Source: CAZITB01 sp964542055 (GTDB lineage: Bacteria; Planctomycetota; Phycisphaerae; Sedimentisphaerales; CAMDDF01). From it: a stretch of DNA of 5,764 nt. The position numbers and the translations under genes were made by a program. The notes under the pieces are model-generated. The model was given only the letters and a program-made list of their open reading frames with translations, was not told the DNA's origin and made no database searches. The stretch is from the NCBI GenBank assembly GCA_964542055.1, contig CAZITB010000148.1:1-5764 (forward strand). Reading direction: 5' to 3'. Within the stretch, counting starts at the first letter, position 1. Every line of letters begins with the position of its first letter. Positions 5,182 to 5,764 of this stretch are shown here, one piece after another.

Positions 5182-5764
5182 AGTTCTTTTTCGGCGAAGT
5201 ATGAACTGCGTGTAAATGGGGACGACATTACCCAATTGAAGCCTAGCTGTTTGGCTTGTTGGCTCCACCAGTCGAATTTTTCGGGTGTAACGTATTGTTC
5301 GACCGTCAGAGAATCTTTTGAAGGCCTTAGATACTGGCCTATTGTTACCCGGTCGCAGTTGACCGATCGAAGGTCTTTTAGAACCTGGATTACCTGGTCA
5401 TCGGTTTCACCCAGGCCTAGCATGATCGAGGATTTGGTTGGTATTTGCGGCCATCGCTTTTTAGCTTTGTCAAGCAGTTCAAGAGAAAGCTGATAATTGC
5501 CGCCTGTTCTTGCTTTGTAATATAGGGCGGGTACGGTTTCGACGTTATGGCCGAATACAAAAGGTTTGACTTTTTCGAGTTGGTCGAGTGCGGCGTCCTG
5601 GCAACCTTTGAAATCCGGGACAAGGATTTCGAAGCGGATATCATCTACTGTTTGCCTGACTGCCTGTATAACTTTTGCGAATTGGCTTGCTCCGCAGTCG
5701 GGGAGGTCATCTCTATCAACGCTTGTGATCACGAGATATTTGAGGTTCATTTCCTTGGCAAGCT
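5178..5764 (-). CDS. lipA: Lipoyl synthase LipA, C-terminal 194 residues (partial at right edge)
   Basis: LipA is a radical SAM enzyme that inserts two sulfurs into octanoyl groups on lipoyl-domain proteins, such as the E2 subunits of 2-oxoacid dehydrogenases and glycine cleavage H protein. Only the C-terminal part is here; the two N-terminal cysteine motifs lie beyond base 5764. The visible part has the LipA series in order: YLVITSVDRDDLPD, FEILVPDFKG, FGHNVETVPALY, SIMLGLGETDDQV, TIGQYLRPS, YVTPEKF and, near the end, RSSY, whose Ser ligates the auxiliary cluster. The frame continues upstream through LAKE before the internal Met, so that Met is not the start. Several usually constant positions differ: DGGA is DCGA, NHN is GHN, and KSG is KSS. 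Its TAA (5178-5180) overlaps the TetR stop, with no terminator hairpin between them. Confidence 0.95.
   Translation of the reverse strand, partial: LAKEMNLKYLVITSVDRDDLPDCGASQFAKVIQAVRQTVDDIRFEILVPDFKGCQDAALDQLEKVKPFVFGHNVETVPALYYKARTGGNYQLSLELLDKAKKRWPQIPTKSSIMLGLGETDDQVIQVLKDLRSVNCDRVTIGQYLRPSKDSLTVEQYVTPEKFDWWSQQAKQLGFNWVMSSPFTRSSYFAEKEL

Noticed and set aside
5236..5644. Plus- and minus-strand alternative frames across lipA
   Set aside because: They overlap the continuous LipA frame, which shows family motifs along its full visible length.
1..5764. Insertion sequences, CRISPR arrays, tRNA or rRNA genes
   Set aside because: No transposase frame, spaced direct repeats, tRNA-like cloverleaf or rRNA segment was seen on either strand.

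Overview
The window is a moderate-GC bacterial chromosome segment. The genes are short-spaced and show no mobile elements, CRISPR arrays, tRNA or rRNA. My best guess for the source is a Planctomycetota-like bacterium, perhaps of the Phycisphaerae. This rests on a Hanks-type kinase with an N-terminal two-repeat helical module, an uncharacterised radical SAM protein with a C-terminal CxxC, and an APH-fold protein with an RVAFAH block. I recall all three as typical of that phylum, but I could not test the assignment.

Left part (1-990). A membrane protein of unknown function enters from the left edge and ends at 202. A 125-base gap follows, holding a nine-codon ORF and a small hairpin. Next is mscL (328-765), the large-conductance mechanosensitive channel and the most secure call here. 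Convergent to it on the minus strand is a 49-residue acidic helical protein (825-974) that is easily missed. It has its own ribosome binding site. The hairpin between the two genes has its T-run on the minus-strand side, so it mainly terminates this small gene.

Middle (975-1268). This AT-rich, apparently non-coding divergent region of about 290 bases holds an inverted repeat, weak promoter-like hexamers and a tandem A/T decamer. It probably carries the control signals for the genes on either side.

Right part (1269-5181). Four plus-strand genes are packed with gaps of 2, 12-15 and 8 bases and look like one operon. They encode a radical SAM protein with a SPASM-like C-terminus, a Ser/Thr protein kinase with a C-terminal membrane anchor, an APH-fold small-molecule kinase, and a TetR-family regulator. 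The last gene overlaps by four bases with the minus-strand lipA gene (lipoyl synthase), which leaves the window at the right edge without its N-terminal Fe-S motifs.

How they may work together (inference). The radical SAM protein and the APH-fold kinase look like enzymes acting on an unknown substrate. The membrane-tethered protein kinase could pass on a signal, and the TetR protein could control the cassette. The substrate cannot be read from the sequence. MscL and LipA are housekeeping neighbours with no evident link to the cassette.
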